A stretch of DNA of 39,387 nucleotides from JABCPE02 sp963530895 (GTDB lineage Bacteria > Bacteroidota > Bacteroidia > Flavobacteriales > Weeksellaceae). Below the pieces are notes generated by a model. That model ran no database searches, was not told where the DNA came from, and saw only the letters and a program-made list of their open reading frames with translations. The stretch spans positions 1 through 39,387 of the forward strand of contig CAUSFO010000008.1 in NCBI GenBank assembly GCA_963530895.1, given 5' to 3'. The translations under genes and the position numbers were made by a program. Positions 1 through 8,060 of the stretch are shown here, piece after piece; the first letter of the stretch is position 1; every line of letters begins with the position of its first letter.

Positions 1-30
1 AATAAATTCTCATCAGATAATAAAAACTTT

Positions 31-38
31 TACCTTTG
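31..38 (+). promoter_or_regulatory. -7 box of the original TPR-gene promoter
   Basis: TACCTTTG matches the Bacteroidota -7 consensus TAnnTTTG. It lies about 20 bases before the degenerate copy of the TPR-gene start at 53, so it was probably that gene's promoter and now drives the inserted 186-residue gene plus the TPR gene. No clear -33 TTG is visible. Confidence 0.45.
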
Positions 39-52
39 TAGAAAAAATTAGC

Positions 53-115
53 AGATTTTGGAAGAGGAATTTTTTGAAAAAAAATGGACTTGTTAAAAAG
101 TTCAAAAAATGATGA
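53..115 (+). pseudogene. Degenerate copy of the 5' end of the TPR gene
   Basis: Positions 53-80 are identical to 729-756, the start of the TPR gene, and the similarity continues with scattered changes to about 115 (aligned with about 790). Read from the TTG at 58, the copy begins like the TPR protein (Met-Glu-Glu-Glu-Phe-Phe-Glu) but reaches a stop after about 12 codons because of small indels. It is a remnant left upstream of the gene at 149-709, which now separates the presumed promoter at 31-38 from the intact TPR gene. Confidence 0.75.
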
Positions 116-148
116 GGGAATTAATAATTTTTAAATCTAATTGAAATT

Positions 149-709
149 ATGGATTTATTTACAAAAATGCTTTTGGATTCGAAAGAAAATGACAATTTTT
201 TATGCCTTTACGAATATTCGGATGATGATAAATTTTGGTTTGGTAAGGTTATTGATTTCAATGAAGAAATTATCATATTCCAGCATTATACTAAATTTGG
301 TAGGAAAGATGGGGAGATAATATTACAAAGGTCTATAATTAGCGAGATTGACTTTGATGATGATTATAATGAAGCAATGGTTTATGTTATCAATCATAGT
401 GATAAAATAGACCGAAAAACAGAAATTCCAATAAATTGTGAAGATACCGAAAATTGGCGAAAGTCTTTCTTGGAGCAAGTGAAAAATAGAACTGATTTTC
501 TTACTTCTGTAAAGATAAATGGTTCGGTTTTTGCAGGTTTTGTAAAAGATGTAGATGAGGAATTTTTCATGCTGCGTTGTATAGGTGTTAGAGGAGAAGA
601 TAAAGGAAATATAATTTTCAGAATAGAGGATGTGACGGAGTTTTCTTTTGATGATAGAGAAGACAGAAAAACATTTATGCTGTATCAATGGAAATCAAAA
701 AAACAATAA
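149..709 (+). CDS. Hypothetical acidic protein with an internal duplication
   Basis: I do not recognise this 186-residue protein. It has no signal peptide or membrane segment, so it is probably cytoplasmic. It is rich in Asp, Glu and Ile. Residues about 17-77 and 117-177 look like two copies of one beta-rich unit: each begins Phe-Leu, has Gly-(Lys/Phe)-Val followed by an acidic turn, then Gly-(Glu/Asn)-Ile-Ile, and ends in Phe-Asp-Asp. This resembles a small-barrel repeat, but no fold can be assigned. The gene lies between a decayed and an intact copy of the TPR gene start, so it was probably inserted there. It ends 24 bases before the TPR start and is likely co-transcribed with it. Confidence 0.7.
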   Translation: MDLFTKMLLDSKENDNFLCLYEYSDDDKFWFGKVIDFNEEIIIFQHYTKFGRKDGEIILQRSIISEIDFDDDYNEAMVYVINHSDKIDRKTEIPINCEDTENWRKSFLEQVKNRTDFLTSVKINGSVFAGFVKDVDEEFFMLRCIGVRGEDKGNIIFRIEDVTEFSFDDREDRKTFMLYQWKSKKQ

Positions 710-728
710 ATAAAATGCTAAAAGCGAT

Positions 729-790
729 AGATTTTGGAAGAGGAATTTTTTGAAAATGAACTTGTAAAGAAGTTCGAAGAAATGATAGAA
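729..790 (+). repeat. Second copy of the duplicated TPR 5' segment
   Basis: This segment is the intact start of the TPR gene. Its first 28 bases are identical to 53-80, and the rest aligns with 81-115 with substitutions and small indels. With the first copy it forms direct repeats flanking the gene at 149-709. Confidence 0.75.
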
Positions 791-2110
791 AATAACGAGG
801 AATATTATTTCAGTTCAGAGGAGCTGGAAGATATTATCGTGCATTATTTGGAGCTGGGAGATATTGCATTTGCGGAGTTGGCTGTCAATTATGCACTTAG
901 ACTGCATCCTAATTCCATAGAGATAAAAACCAAAAGATTAGAAATTCTTCTAGAACAGCATAAATATACGCAGGTAAAGGAGCTGATGGTGGAGCTTAGA
1001 AATTCATCGATGGAGACTATGGATTTTTTGGTCTGCTGTGCGAAATATTATTCCAATCTTGGAAATCCGAGAAGAGCGATAGAATATTGCGAAAAAGCTC
1101 TGAAATATGGCGAAGAGCAGAATTTTCTGCATAATTTCATCGCAGATGAATATGTGAATTTGGAAGACCCTTTTAATGCGCTGAAAAACTATAAATTAGC
1201 CCTAAAATATGATGCCTACGATGATTATTCATTGGAGAATGTTATGATTTGTTACAACCAGCTGAATAAAGCCGATGAAGCAAGGAAGTTTTTGGAAAAT
1301 TATCTTGATGAATTTCCATTTTCCGAGATGGGCTGGTATGAGTACGGGCAGTTTCATTTCAACAAAAAGAATTATAGAGAAGCTATCAAGGGATTTGATT
1401 ATGTATTAGCAATCAACAGCGATTCCTTGTCTATCTATGGAAGCAAGGCGGCGTGTTATGAAGCGCTGAACGAATGGGAAAAAGCCATAGAGGTCTATGA
1501 AGAATTGCTGGAATTAGAATACACCAAAGCGTTTACTTACTACAAAATAGGGCTTTGCTATAAGGCACTGAAACAGTGGGCTTCTGCGCTGAGTGCCTTC
1601 CAGCAGTCGCTCAGAGAAGATCCGCAGTTTTATATGTCCATGATGGAGCAGTCGGATGTTTATTATGAAATGCATAAATATGAGGAAGCTCTTTATTTCG
1701 CGAAAGAAGCGGTTTCATTCAGTGAAGCGAATCTAGATTATCAGAAAAAATTGGCTTTTCTATACATAGACGGCGGAAAATTTGAAGAGAGTATTTCTTG
1801 TTTGAAAAAAATCGTAGAAATGGAGCCAGACCGCTTCTACAATTGGTATGCATACAGCGAGGTGCTTATGCTCATCGGTGAGTATGAAGAGGCTGTTTCA
1901 CTTTTAGAAAAAGCACTGAAACAGCACCATAGAGCAGAGCTTTTCTATCAAATGAGCAACTGCTATTTTCATCTGAAAGAAGAGCAGAAAGCCAAGGATT
2001 TCCTTGAAATAGCACTTGATTTAGACCCATCCTTATCAGAAGATATGCAGCAGAAATATCCATATATAAGGGAAGAAGTCAAAAATAAAATAAAAAACAA
2101 AAGACAGTAA
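734..2110 (+). CDS. Tetratricopeptide repeat (TPR) protein
   Basis: This 458-residue soluble protein is built almost entirely of TPR helical hairpins. Repeats with the usual Gly/Ala/Tyr spacing and Pro at repeat ends are visible from about residue 35 to 445, for example A-x-E-Y-C-E-K-A-L-K-Y-G and A-I-E-V-Y-E-E-L-L-E-L. It is probably a protein-protein interaction scaffold; the partner is unknown. The TTG start is chosen because the acidic N-terminus after it (E-E-E-F-F-E-N-E-L-V-K-K-F) matches my memory of flavobacterial homologues and because the duplicated copy at 53 preserves the same start. The stop codon lies inside a terminator hairpin shared with the convergent methyltransferase gene. 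Confidence 0.9.
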   Translation: MEEEFFENELVKKFEEMIENNEEYYFSSEELEDIIVHYLELGDIAFAELAVNYALRLHPNSIEIKTKRLEILLEQHKYTQVKELMVELRNSSMETMDFLVCCAKYYSNLGNPRRAIEYCEKALKYGEEQNFLHNFIADEYVNLEDPFNALKNYKLALKYDAYDDYSLENVMICYNQLNKADEARKFLENYLDEFPFSEMGWYEYGQFHFNKKNYREAIKGFDYVLAINSDSLSIYGSKAACYEALNEWEKAIEVYEELLELEYTKAFTYYKIGLCYKALKQWASALSAFQQSLREDPQFYMSMMEQSDVYYEMHKYEEALYFAKEAVSFSEANLDYQKKLAFLYIDGGKFEESISCLKKIVEMEPDRFYNWYAYSEVLMLIGEYEEAVSLLEKALKQHHRAELFYQMSNCYFHLKEEQKAKDFLEIALDLDPSLSEDMQQKYPYIREEVKNKIKNKRQ

Positions 2111-2127
2111 TTAGTTACTGTCTTTTT
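2099..2127. terminator. Bidirectional terminator containing both stop codons
   Basis: AAAAGACAGTAA (2099-2110) pairs perfectly with TTACTGTCTTTT (2115-2126) around the loop TTAG. T-runs follow on both strands. The TPR stop TAA ends the left arm. The stop of the convergent methyltransferase begins in the loop, immediately next to it. Confidence 0.85.
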
Positions 2128-3286
2128 CATTAGATAATTTATGCGTTTTTTTCGTTCCTTCGTAGGTTTCGTATTGTAGAAAACGGCATTCCAGCTTTCC
2201 GTTGAATAGTTTGACTTTTCTGGAAGGGCGGAGTCCTATTTTCTTAACCGCTTCTAAATCAGAGGTTATAATCCAAGAAAGCGTGTTAGGATAGTTTTGC
2301 TTAAAGGTATTGCCTATTTTTTTGTAAAAATCTTCTTCTTTGATGGAAATTCTTTTGTCATATGGCGGATTAAACATCACCATCAGAGGGAAAAGCTCTT
2401 TTTTAGATTCAAAGAAATTTTGTTTTCGGATTTCTATAATGTCTTCCATTTCTATCGAATCTACATTAGTTCTTGCGGCTTTTATAGCAGAAGGGTCAAT
2501 ATCATAGCCGATTATTTTTCCAGAAAATTCGGTTATTCTATTAAGTCTAAATTCTCTGATTTTACTGAAAAGTTCAGCATCATAATTTTTCCAGTTTTGG
2601 AAGGCAAATTTCTTTCTAAAAATCTGTGCTGGAAGGTTTAGGGCAATCATAGCGGCTTCTATCAGGAGGGTTCCGCTTCCGCACATAGGGTCTAGGAAAT
2701 TTCCCTTGCCGTCCCAACCAGCGATTTGGAGCATTCCTGCCGCCAAAACCTCATTGATAGGCGCTTCTGTCTGCTCTTTTCGGTAACCTCTTTTAAATAA
2801 AGCATCTCCCGAACTATCCAGCGAAATGCTCACCAGTTCTCGGTCTATGTGCAGCTGGAGTTTTATTTCTGGGTTTTTGGTGTCTATATCAGGGCGTTTT
2901 CTGTATTTTGCCTTGAAAAAATCTACAATGGCATCTTTCATTTTCAGAGTCATGAACTGGGAGTGCCTGAATCTCTCGGAATTTATCGTAGCATCTATGG
3001 CAAAGGTCTGGTCTGGACTTAGAATTTCGTCCCACGGGAATGCGAAAATTTTATCATAAAATCGGTCTTCGTTCCACGCCTTGAAAGTAAGTATCGGCAC
3101 TAAAATTTTCAGCGCTGTTCGGCAGGAATAGTTGATTTTATACAAAAATCCTAAATCTCCCTCGCAGGTTACTGCTCGGTTTTTTATTTCGACATTTCTT
3201 CCTCCCAGTTTTTTAACTTCCTCAGCGAGAGTATTTTCCAATCCAAAAAATGTTTTGATTTGAATATTGATGTTTTCTGTATTCAT
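2111..3286 (-). CDS. THUMP-domain class I SAM-dependent 23S rRNA (guanine-N2) methyltransferase (RlmL N-domain family)
   Basis: It should use S-adenosylmethionine to methylate a guanine in 23S rRNA, as the N-terminal half of E. coli RlmL/RlmKL does. The exact target base is not proven here. An N-terminal THUMP region (about residues 45-155, including F-R-H-S-Q) is followed by a Rossmann methyltransferase domain. SAM motif I is D-P-M-C-G-S-G-T, and the catalytic motif IV is N-P-P-Y-D-K-R. At about 391 residues it matches the single-domain bacterial family and lacks the RlmK half. The frame is open to 3307, but the Met at 3286 is preferred: the -7 box at 3305-3312 would place the transcript start downstream of 3307. 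Confidence 0.88.
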   Translation of the reverse strand: MNTENINIQIKTFFGLENTLAEEVKKLGGRNVEIKNRAVTCEGDLGFLYKINYSCRTALKILVPILTFKAWNEDRFYDKIFAFPWDEILSPDQTFAIDATINSERFRHSQFMTLKMKDAIVDFFKAKYRKRPDIDTKNPEIKLQLHIDRELVSISLDSSGDALFKRGYRKEQTEAPINEVLAAGMLQIAGWDGKGNFLDPMCGSGTLLIEAAMIALNLPAQIFRKKFAFQNWKNYDAELFSKIREFRLNRITEFSGKIIGYDIDPSAIKAARTNVDSIEMEDIIEIRKQNFFESKKELFPLMVMFNPPYDKRISIKEEDFYKKIGNTFKQNYPNTLSWIITSDLEAVKKIGLRPSRKVKLFNGKLECRFLQYETYEGTKKTHKLSNEKDSN

Positions 3287-3304
3287 TAACTTTAAAATAT
3301 TCTG

Positions 3305-3312
3305 CAAATTTA
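3305..3312 (-). promoter_or_regulatory. -7 box for the rRNA methyltransferase gene
   Basis: On the minus strand this reads TAAATTTG, a TAnnTTTG match. It sits about 19 bases before the Met codon at 3286, which supports that start. Confidence 0.45.
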
Positions 3313-3413
3313 GTCAATAAAAGAGAAAAACTAAAAAAGAGAGAAAGATATAGAAATTTCTTTAGGTTTCATTTTATAATTATTAAATTGCATTCCATTA
3401 AAAAGTATAATTT

Positions 3414-4310
3414 ATGAAAAGAATGATTTTATTTTTTATGGCAGGGCTTTTTCTCATTTCTTGTAGTAGAGAGAATGATAAAATGACTGATGAAACATTA
3501 GCGAATGGCACAAAAATGCAGCTGCCAACTAAAGTAACAATAGCAGAAAACAACAAAGTAATATCAAAAAGGTTTGAATACCAAAACGATAACGAACTAG
3601 AGGAAGTAATAGACGAAGGAAGTGGCGAGAAGATTGTTTTCGTGTATGAAAAAGATTTTATCACATCTAAAATCAGATATTCTCAGGCAGGAGAAGAACT
3701 TGGGAAGACTAATTATCAGTACAACAACGGAAAATTGTCATCAGTAATAGATGAAGTAGTAATATCAGATTTTGGAATTCATTATAAGAGAGTCGTTACA
3801 CGAGAGTATAGTTATAACAGCTCAGAGGTTTTGGTGAATGAGAATGTAAAATACCATTCAGAATCATATGCTTATAATCTTAAAGATGAAAATTTTACGC
3901 ATACTTATGTCCTAAATGGAGAAAATATCACAAAAATTCATCACGAGATAAGCAAAAATGTTCCTAGTGGACATTTTTACCTAAATCCCAATAATATGGT
4001 CGTAATAGATGAGGAGGTAACATATGATACTAAAAACAGTCCATATAAAAATATTAAAGGTTTTTCTGTTTTGGCTGTTGAGTTTTGTGGTTTAGATGAG
4101 GATGAAAATACTATTGCTGATTATCTGAATTTCAGGTGGGTAAGTCATAATCCTACTTTAATCCAAAAATCAACAAATTTGTATGGAAGTGGAGCTGATA
4201 GTAGTGAGTATAAATTCCAATATGAGTATAGAAATAATTTCCCTATAAAAACGAAATTGAATATTAATAATCAAACTGTCATTACGATGGTTTATGAATA
4301 TAATAAATAA
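3414..4310 (+). CDS. SPII lipoprotein, beta-repeat family (paralogue of the 8061-8990 gene)
   Basis: The 298-residue precursor has a lipoprotein signal peptide ending in the lipobox L-I-S-C at residues 14-17, so it should be lipid-anchored in the envelope. The mature part is rich in short Tyr/Asn/Glu beta-strands such as F-E-Y-Q-N-D-N-E-L, resembling YD-type repeats. A segment near residue 203 (Y-D-T-K-N-S-P-Y-K-N-I-K-G-F) recurs as (Y)-N-T-K-N-A-L-R-N-I-K-G-F in the product at 8061-8990. This type is common and multi-copy in flavobacteria; no function is known to me. It stands alone between promoter-like AT-rich DNA and its own terminator. Confidence 0.8.
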   Translation: MKRMILFFMAGLFLISCSRENDKMTDETLANGTKMQLPTKVTIAENNKVISKRFEYQNDNELEEVIDEGSGEKIVFVYEKDFITSKIRYSQAGEELGKTNYQYNNGKLSSVIDEVVISDFGIHYKRVVTREYSYNSSEVLVNENVKYHSESYAYNLKDENFTHTYVLNGENITKIHHEISKNVPSGHFYLNPNNMVVIDEEVTYDTKNSPYKNIKGFSVLAVEFCGLDEDENTIADYLNFRWVSHNPTLIQKSTNLYGSGADSSEYKFQYEYRNNFPIKTKLNINNQTVITMVYEYNK

Positions 4311-4313
4311 TAT

Positions 4314-4347
4314 AAATGCCTTCTTTATTTGCGAGAAGGCATTTGTT
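4314..4347 (+). terminator. Rho-independent terminator after the 3414-4310 lipoprotein gene
   Basis: AAATGCCTTCT (4314-4324) pairs perfectly with AGAAGGCATTT (4334-4344) around a 9-base loop, followed by a short T-rich stretch. Confidence 0.8.
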
Positions 4348-4379
4348 ATTTCTATAGAGGTGTTTATTTTAAAAATAAC

Positions 4380-4387
4380 TAAATTTG
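4380..4387 (+). promoter_or_regulatory. -7 box for the ZIP transporter gene
   Basis: TAAATTTG matches TAnnTTTG. It overlaps the TTG at 4385, so that TTG cannot be the start of a transcript made from this promoter. The ATG at 4415 lies a sensible distance downstream. Confidence 0.5.
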
Positions 4388-4414
4388 CATCTCATTTTAT
4401 TCAATTTTTTTCAG

Positions 4415-5110
4415 ATGGTAGTTTTTTTCCTTGTTCTCAGTGTTTTAGTGGGAGTTTTGTTAGGGAATTTTTTTGGGAATAATGAAAATTTAGCCAAAAG
4501 ACTGCTGGTGCTCAGCGCTGGTTTTCTCATTGCGGTTTGTGTGGTGGAGGTTTTTCCGCAGATTTATAACTCTGGGAATGAGAATATTGGGTTTTGGGTC
4601 ATCATCGGAGTGGTTTTGCAGATGGTTTTGGAAGGCATGACCAAGGGATTTGAGCACGGCCATTTTCATTATGAAAAATGTAATATTTTCCCTGTTGGGC
4701 TGCTGGTGGGTATGTTTATCCATGCGTTTATAGAAGGAATTCCATTGGCTGGAATGCATTTGGATTCGCCGTATTTGCTGGGAATTTTGGTGCATAATCT
4801 GCCGATTTCATTTGTGCTGGGGGCTTTTCTACTGAGAGAGAAGAAAAACAAGCTGATTGCTGGAGTGACCATTGCGTTTTTTGCGGCGGCATCTCCGTTG
4901 GGAATGATGCTGGGGAAATACTTTAAACCTGAATGGCAGGCGTATTTCTTGGCGTTGTCGGGCGGGATTTTCCTGCATATTTCTTCGGTGATTATTTTTG
5001 AAAATAATAGTAAAAGCCACCAGATAAACTGGGAAAAAATGTTTTTGGTGATTTTGGGCGTGGGTGTGGCTTTGGCTGGGCATTTATTTCACGAACATAG
5101 CCATCATTAG
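4415..5110 (+). CDS. ZIP family divalent metal transporter
   Basis: This inner-membrane protein of about 231 residues should import zinc or another divalent cation into the cytoplasm. It has about eight hydrophobic segments. The metal-site helices are recognisable: H-A-F-I-E-G-I-P-L-A in the middle (His and Glu ligands) and H-N-L-P in the next segment. His-rich stretches occur in the central loop (E-H-G-H-F-H-Y) and at the C-terminus (H-L-F-H-E-H-S-H-H), typical metal-binding loops of ZIP proteins. The ATG at 4415 is chosen over the upstream TTG at 4385, which lies inside the promoter box. It is 50 bases before aspS, which has its own -7 box. Confidence 0.88.
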   Translation: MVVFFLVLSVLVGVLLGNFFGNNENLAKRLLVLSAGFLIAVCVVEVFPQIYNSGNENIGFWVIIGVVLQMVLEGMTKGFEHGHFHYEKCNIFPVGLLVGMFIHAFIEGIPLAGMHLDSPYLLGILVHNLPISFVLGAFLLREKKNKLIAGVTIAFFAAASPLGMMLGKYFKPEWQAYFLALSGGIFLHISSVIIFENNSKSHQINWEKMFLVILGVGVALAGHLFHEHSHH

Positions 5111-5121
5111 CCAAGTAATAT

Positions 5122-5129
5122 TATCTTTG
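5122..5129 (+). promoter_or_regulatory. -7 box for aspS
   Basis: TATCTTTG matches TAnnTTTG, 33 bases before the aspS ATG. No clear -33 TTG is visible. Confidence 0.55.
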
Positions 5130-5161
5130 TAAAAAATTAAGTTTAAAAATCAAATAAAAAT

Positions 5162-6910
5162 ATGTTTCGAACACATACTAACGGCGAATTGTCGCTGAAA
5201 AATCTTAACGAAACCGTTACGCTTGTGGGCTGGGTGCAGACTATCCGAGACAAAGGATTTATGATTTGGGTGGATCTGCGTGACCGATATGGTATCACTC
5301 AGCTTGTTTTTGATGGAGAAAGAACTTCCAAAGACCTTTTGGAAAAGGCTAAAAACTTAGGGCGTGAATTTGTCATCCAAGTTGAAGGAAAAGTCATAGA
5401 AAGAGCCTCTAAAAACCCAAAAATCCCAACGGGAGAAATAGAAATTTTAGTAGAAAAACTCACTATTTTGAACGAATCTGTGCTGCCTCCTTTTACCATC
5501 GAAGATGAAACCGATGGCGGCGAGGAACTTCGTATGAAATACAGATATCTGGATATTAGAAGAAATCCAGTGAAGGATAAACTTATTTTCAGACATAAAA
5601 TCGCACAGAAAGTCCGAAACTATCTTTCTGAGCAAGGTTTTATAGAGGTGGAAACGCCTGTTCTTATCAAATCTACTCCAGAGGGAGCGAGGGATTTCGT
5701 GGTGCCGAGCCGTATGAACGAAGGGCAGTTCTATGCACTTCCGCAGTCGCCACAGACTTTCAAACAGCTTCTGATGGTGGGCGGAATGGACAAATATTTT
5801 CAAATTGTAAAATGTTTCCGTGATGAAGACCTTCGTGCAGACAGACAGCCTGAATTTACGCAGATAGACTGCGAAATGGCTTTCGTGGAGCAGGAAGATG
5901 TGATGAATATTTTCGAAGGTTTGGCAAAAAATCTTTTGGAGAAAACGACAGGAGAGAAATTTGGTCAATTCCCAAGAATGACTTTCGCGGAGGCGATGAG
6001 AAAATACGGAAACGACAAGCCAGATATCCGTTTCGGAATGGAATTCGTGGAGCTGAACGAACTTGTGAAAGGAAAAGAATTTAAAATCTTTGATGAAGCA
6101 GAACTTGTAGTCGGAATCAATGTAGAAGGGAAGGCAGACTACACGAGAAAGCAGATAGATGAACTTATCGACTGGGTAAAACGCCCACAGATAGGAGCGA
6201 GCGGAATGGTTTGGGTAAAATTCCAAGAAGACGGCGTGCTGACTTCTTCGGTGAATAAGTTTTATAACGAAGATGATTTGAAAGCCATTGCTGAGAAATT
6301 TAATGCTCAAAAAGGCGATTTGATGCTTATCATGAGCGGCGATGCTAATAAAGTAAGAGCTCAGCTTTCTGCACTGAGAATGGAGTTAGGAAATAGACTT
6401 GGGCTAAGAAAAGGCGATGAATTTGCGCCGCTCTGGGTCGTAGATTTCCCGCTTCTGGAATGGGATGAGGAGAGCGGAAGATACCACGCGATGCACCATC
6501 CATTCACTTCACCGAAACCAGAGGATATTCCGCTTTTGGAAACTTCGCCTAGGGAGGTTAGAGCTAATGCTTATGACCTTGTGCTGAACGGCAACGAGAT
6601 TGGCGGTGGGTCTATCCGTATCTATGATAAAGACTTGCAGTCCAAGATGTTCGCTCTTTTAGGATTTAGTCCAGAAGAGGCGGAAGCTCAGTTCGGCTTC
6701 CTGATGAATGCGTTTAGATACGGCGCGCCTCCTCATGGCGGGTTGGCCTTTGGGTTTGACCGTCTGGTCGCTATTTTGGATGGTAACGAGGTTATCCGTG
6801 ACTATATCGCCTTCCCGAAAAACAACAGCGGAAGGGATGTGATGATAGATGCGCCTTCGCAGATAGATGAGGTGCAGCTGGAGGAACTGAATATCAGCAT
6901 TAGAAAATAA
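5162..6910 (+). CDS. aspS: Aspartyl-tRNA synthetase (class II)
   Basis: Cytoplasmic AspRS, which charges tRNA-Asp with aspartate using ATP. The 582 residues match the usual bacterial length. An N-terminal OB-fold anticodon-binding domain (about 1-105, with L-V-G-W-V-Q) is followed by the class II core. That core has E-G-A-R-D-F-V-V-P-S-R near residue 175, motif 2 F-R-D-E-D-L-R-A-D-R-Q-P-E-F near 218, and motif 3 G-G-L-A-F-G-F-D-R near 526. The bacterial GAD insertion lies about 280-410. I cannot tell from sequence alone whether it also charges tRNA-Asn. It is monocistronic, with its own -7 box and terminator. Confidence 0.98.
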   Translation: MFRTHTNGELSLKNLNETVTLVGWVQTIRDKGFMIWVDLRDRYGITQLVFDGERTSKDLLEKAKNLGREFVIQVEGKVIERASKNPKIPTGEIEILVEKLTILNESVLPPFTIEDETDGGEELRMKYRYLDIRRNPVKDKLIFRHKIAQKVRNYLSEQGFIEVETPVLIKSTPEGARDFVVPSRMNEGQFYALPQSPQTFKQLLMVGGMDKYFQIVKCFRDEDLRADRQPEFTQIDCEMAFVEQEDVMNIFEGLAKNLLEKTTGEKFGQFPRMTFAEAMRKYGNDKPDIRFGMEFVELNELVKGKEFKIFDEAELVVGINVEGKADYTRKQIDELIDWVKRPQIGASGMVWVKFQEDGVLTSSVNKFYNEDDLKAIAEKFNAQKGDLMLIMSGDANKVRAQLSALRMELGNRLGLRKGDEFAPLWVVDFPLLEWDEESGRYHAMHHPFTSPKPEDIPLLETSPREVRANAYDLVLNGNEIGGGSIRIYDKDLQSKMFALLGFSPEEAEAQFGFLMNAFRYGAPPHGGLAFGFDRLVAILDGNEVIRDYIAFPKNNSGRDVMIDAPSQIDEVQLEELNISIRK

Positions 6911-6928
6911 ATATTTGGATATAGTATA

Positions 6929-6968
6929 AAATAAAGCGAGATTCTTAATTAAGAGTCTCGCTTTATTT
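6929..6968. terminator. Terminator between convergent aspS and the CPBP gene
   Basis: AAATAAAGCGAGA (6929-6941) pairs with TCTCGCTTTATTT (6956-6968). The loop region TTCTTAATTAAGAG is itself nearly palindromic, giving a very long hairpin. Confidence 0.85.
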
Positions 6969-7032
6969 GATTTATATGAATGTGTTTTTTAGTTCCACCG
7001 AATATTATCAATATCTATGCCAAAATTAAATT

Positions 7033-7935
7033 TTAGTTGCTATCGGTCTGTGGAACGCTTATTTTACTGAATAATTTTTCTTTCCAAGAAGCCCAGTTAT
7101 ATTTCTTAGCAAAGATAAAAATGATTAAAAGATATAATGTAAACATTAGAATAATATGATAAAATTCAATGCCAGGAGCGGAGAGTTCTTTGAAAAGAGA
7201 TGGTGTCTGGAATACTGACCAATCCGATGTGGAGAGAATACACGCAAAAAAGTTGTTAGCAAAATGAATCCCAAGGGCGAGTTCCAGTCCATCATCCATC
7301 AAGGTAACAATGCCCAGCAAAAATCCCATTCCGATGTAGAAAAACATGATTTTGTAGCCCATTTTGGAAACTTCTGGATTAGCGAAATGAGCCAGTCCAA
7401 ATAGAATGGAAGAAAGGAAAAGTGGAACCCATCGGTTTTTGGATAAAAGCCCAAGCCACTGCATAAAATATCCTCGGAAAAAATATTCCTCAAAACCTAT
7501 CTGAATAGGCAGCAGTATGAGAGCCATGATACATAAGATAAAGAACTTCAAGGGTTGGAAATTCCATGCATACGCAGAAGGATTCATGAAATATTCTAAA
7601 AAGAAAGTACCTGCAATAATCCCTCCATAAACTAAAAAGCTGAAAGAAATTCGTTTGAAATCTATTTTTTTTCGGCTGGTGGTGAACTGGGTAATGGATT
7701 GATTATGAAATATTTTAACAATGAAAAATAAAGGGAAAAGAAAAAAAGCAAAGCTGGATAAAGTCAGGGCAAAAGTCGGGAGTTCGCCTATCTGGCTTAT
7801 CATTTCTTTCATCACTATTTCTGTTTCATTATTATTTTCTTGGAATGCTCCTTGGAATAAAAGTAATAAAACAATGGCGCATACTATGGCATAAACTCGT
7901 TTGCTTTTCGCTGAAAAAACCTGTGAAATGTACAT
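7033..7935 (-). CDS. CPBP family intramembrane metalloprotease (CAAX/Abi type)
   Basis: This 300-residue membrane protein has about eight hydrophobic segments. The CPBP signature motifs are all present: E-E-Y-F-F-R near residue 147 (motif 1, EExxxR), F-G-L-A-H-F near 178 (motif 2), and H-F-A-N-N near 225 (motif 3). These residues coordinate the metal in the family, so it is probably an active glutamic/metal-dependent membrane protease; the substrate is unknown. It is transcribed toward aspS and has its own -7 box at 7994-8001, downstream of a terminator. Confidence 0.88.
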   Translation of the reverse strand: MYISQVFSAKSKRVYAIVCAIVLLLLFQGAFQENNNETEIVMKEMISQIGELPTFALTLSSFAFFLFPLFFIVKIFHNQSITQFTTSRKKIDFKRISFSFLVYGGIIAGTFFLEYFMNPSAYAWNFQPLKFFILCIMALILLPIQIGFEEYFFRGYFMQWLGLLSKNRWVPLFLSSILFGLAHFANPEVSKMGYKIMFFYIGMGFLLGIVTLMDDGLELALGIHFANNFFACILSTSDWSVFQTPSLFKELSAPGIEFYHIILMFTLYLLIIFIFAKKYNWASWKEKLFSKISVPQTDSN

Positions 7936-7993
7936 AATAAGATTATTTAGAATGAATTTTTATCCATTAGTATCCATTATTTATGATTTGTTA

Positions 7994-8001
7994 CAAAGAT
8001 A
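7994..8001 (-). promoter_or_regulatory. -7 box for the CPBP protease gene
   Basis: On the minus strand this is TATCTTTG, about 58 bases before the start codon at 7935. Confidence 0.45.
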
Positions 8002-8007
8002 AATAAC

Positions 8008-8040
8008 AAAAAACTCTTCTCGTATTTCACGAGAAGAGTT
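8008..8040 (-). terminator. Terminator after the 8061-8990 lipoprotein gene
   Basis: AACTCTTCTCGT (8012-8023) and ACGAGAAGAGTT (8029-8040) form a perfect 12-bp stem with a 5-base loop. On the minus strand it is followed by a T-run. Confidence 0.85.
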
Positions 8041-8060
8041 GCGTGGTTAATATTATGCTA

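Noticed and set aside
4294..4482. A 62-codon frame spanning the 4314-4344 terminator
   Set aside because: It crosses a clear terminator and promoter and overlaps the ZIP gene out of frame.
5447..6310. A 287-codon open frame on the minus strand inside aspS
   Set aside because: It is fully antisense to a strongly conserved synthetase, and its translation shows no domain, signal or plausible composition.
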